Made by a program: the position numbers and the translations under genes
Shown: positions 4,790 through 5,074 of the stretch, piece by piece
How positions within the stretch are numbered: the stretch's first letter is position 1
How the letters are laid out: the number at the start of each line of letters is the position of its first letter
Notes under the pieces: model-generated
Databases searched by the model: none
What the model was told of the DNA's origin: nothing
The model's input: the letters and a program-made list of their open reading frames with translations, nothing else
Source: JBAYZQ01 sp041672385
GTDB taxonomy: Bacteria; Spirochaetota; Spirochaetia; Sphaerochaetales; Sphaerochaetaceae
Length of the DNA: 5,074 bases
Assembly: GCA_041672385.1 (NCBI GenBank)
Contig: JBAYZQ010000165.1
Coordinates: forward strand, 1-5,074
Direction: 5' to 3'

Positions 4790-5074
4790 ATGGCAACACA
4801 AGCAAAAGTAATTATAAAAGGTCAAAACAATATAGGACAAGCAACAAAGTCTGCTTCCAATGACCTCTCTGCGCTAAAAAACACGGTATCAAAATTGGGG
4901 ACGGCCCTAAAATCAGCCTTTGCAGTTACTGCAGCAATTGCAGCAATACAAAAATTAGGATCAGCTTGTAAAACAGCTTTAACAGAAGATTTTGGTGAAG
5001 CCAATAGATCTTATAAACAATTGGCAATTGCCCTAGGTGATACAAAATCTTATAATTCAGTTTTAGATACTTTA
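4790..5074 (+). CDS. Tape measure protein (N-terminal part)
   Basis: The frame starts at ATG 4790, 7 bases after AGGA (4779-4782), and is open to the right edge (95 residues seen). Tape measure proteins fix tail length and are extruded on DNA injection. The N-terminus (VIIKGQNNIGQATKSASNDLSALKNTVSKLGTALKSAF, within residues 7-44) is typical, with a short beta strand then long helix. It is followed by an alanine-rich hydrophobic stretch 'FAVTAAIAAIQKLGSACKTAL' (44-64) and 'FGEANRSYKQLAIALGD' (68-84), like the 'F--A----K-L--ALG-' of the family. Its place after the chaperone pair and the high content of A, K and Q-rich helix support the call. The gene is usually the longest of the tail module, so most of it is outside the window. 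Confidence 0.87.
   Translation, partial: MATQAKVIIKGQNNIGQATKSASNDLSALKNTVSKLGTALKSAFAVTAAIAAIQKLGSACKTALTEDFGEANRSYKQLAIALGDTKSYNSVLDTL

Noticed and set aside
4649..4840. Minus-strand open frame of 63 residues with hydrophobic, Tyr-rich product
   Set aside because: It runs antisense across the frameshift extension, the terminator and the tape measure start. The + strand reading has much stronger support, and the hydrophobicity is an effect of AT-rich antisense codons.
4822..5004. Minus-strand open frame of 60 residues
   Set aside because: It is antisense to the tape measure N-terminus; its alanine and valine content is a by-product of the complementary strand.
1..5074. CRISPR arrays, tRNA genes, insertion sequences, attachment sites or toxin-antitoxin pairs
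   Set aside because: Reading both strands I found no direct repeat arrays, cloverleaf-like segments, terminal inverted repeats with transposase or small two-gene toxin modules. All sizeable space is explained by structural genes.

Overview
The window is the head-to-tail structural module of a tailed, long-tailed (siphovirus-like) phage or prophage, and every gene is on the + strand. The DNA is strongly AT-rich (about 30% G+C by eye) with tightly packed genes and clear AGGAG-type ribosome sites. The host cannot be fixed from the sequence. The signal peptide and DUF4177-type domain of the one non-structural gene resemble proteins I associate with spirochaetes such as Treponema, but a low-G+C firmicute or fusobacterium is not excluded.

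Layout: (1) 2-379, the C-terminal end of an HK97-fold major capsid protein, cut by the window edge. (2) 392-634, a small protein resembling phage head-fibre/capsid decoration proteins. (3) 635-1645, an inserted cassette with its own possible promoter, one gene for an exported DUF4177-like protein and a strong intrinsic terminator. It interrupts the morphogenesis genes and looks like a 'moron'. (4) 1659-3155, the neck genes: head-tail adaptor, HK97 gp10-type tail completion protein and tail terminator. (5) 3168-4127, the tail tube protein. (6) 4130-4755, a tail assembly chaperone gene pair read as a short form (120 aa) and, by programmed -1 frameshifting, a longer form (208 aa). (7) 4754-4778, an intrinsic terminator. 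(8) 4790 to the end, the start of the tape measure protein.

The strongest discovery is the frameshift site. A phase-correct T TTT TTT heptamer at 4462-4468 is followed after 8 nt by a perfect 9-bp hairpin that carries the zero-frame stop in its loop. The -1 frame is then open for 95 codons and fills what otherwise looks like a 300-base gap. Its stop codon overlaps the stem of the terminator before the tape measure gene, so frameshifted ribosomes might influence terminator readthrough (inference).

The genes would work together as follows. Capsid and decoration proteins form the head. Adaptor and gp10-like proteins form the neck and the terminator protein caps the tail. The tube protein polymerises around the tape measure with help from the two chaperone forms. 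The exported protein is probably unrelated to assembly and may act on the lysogenic host.
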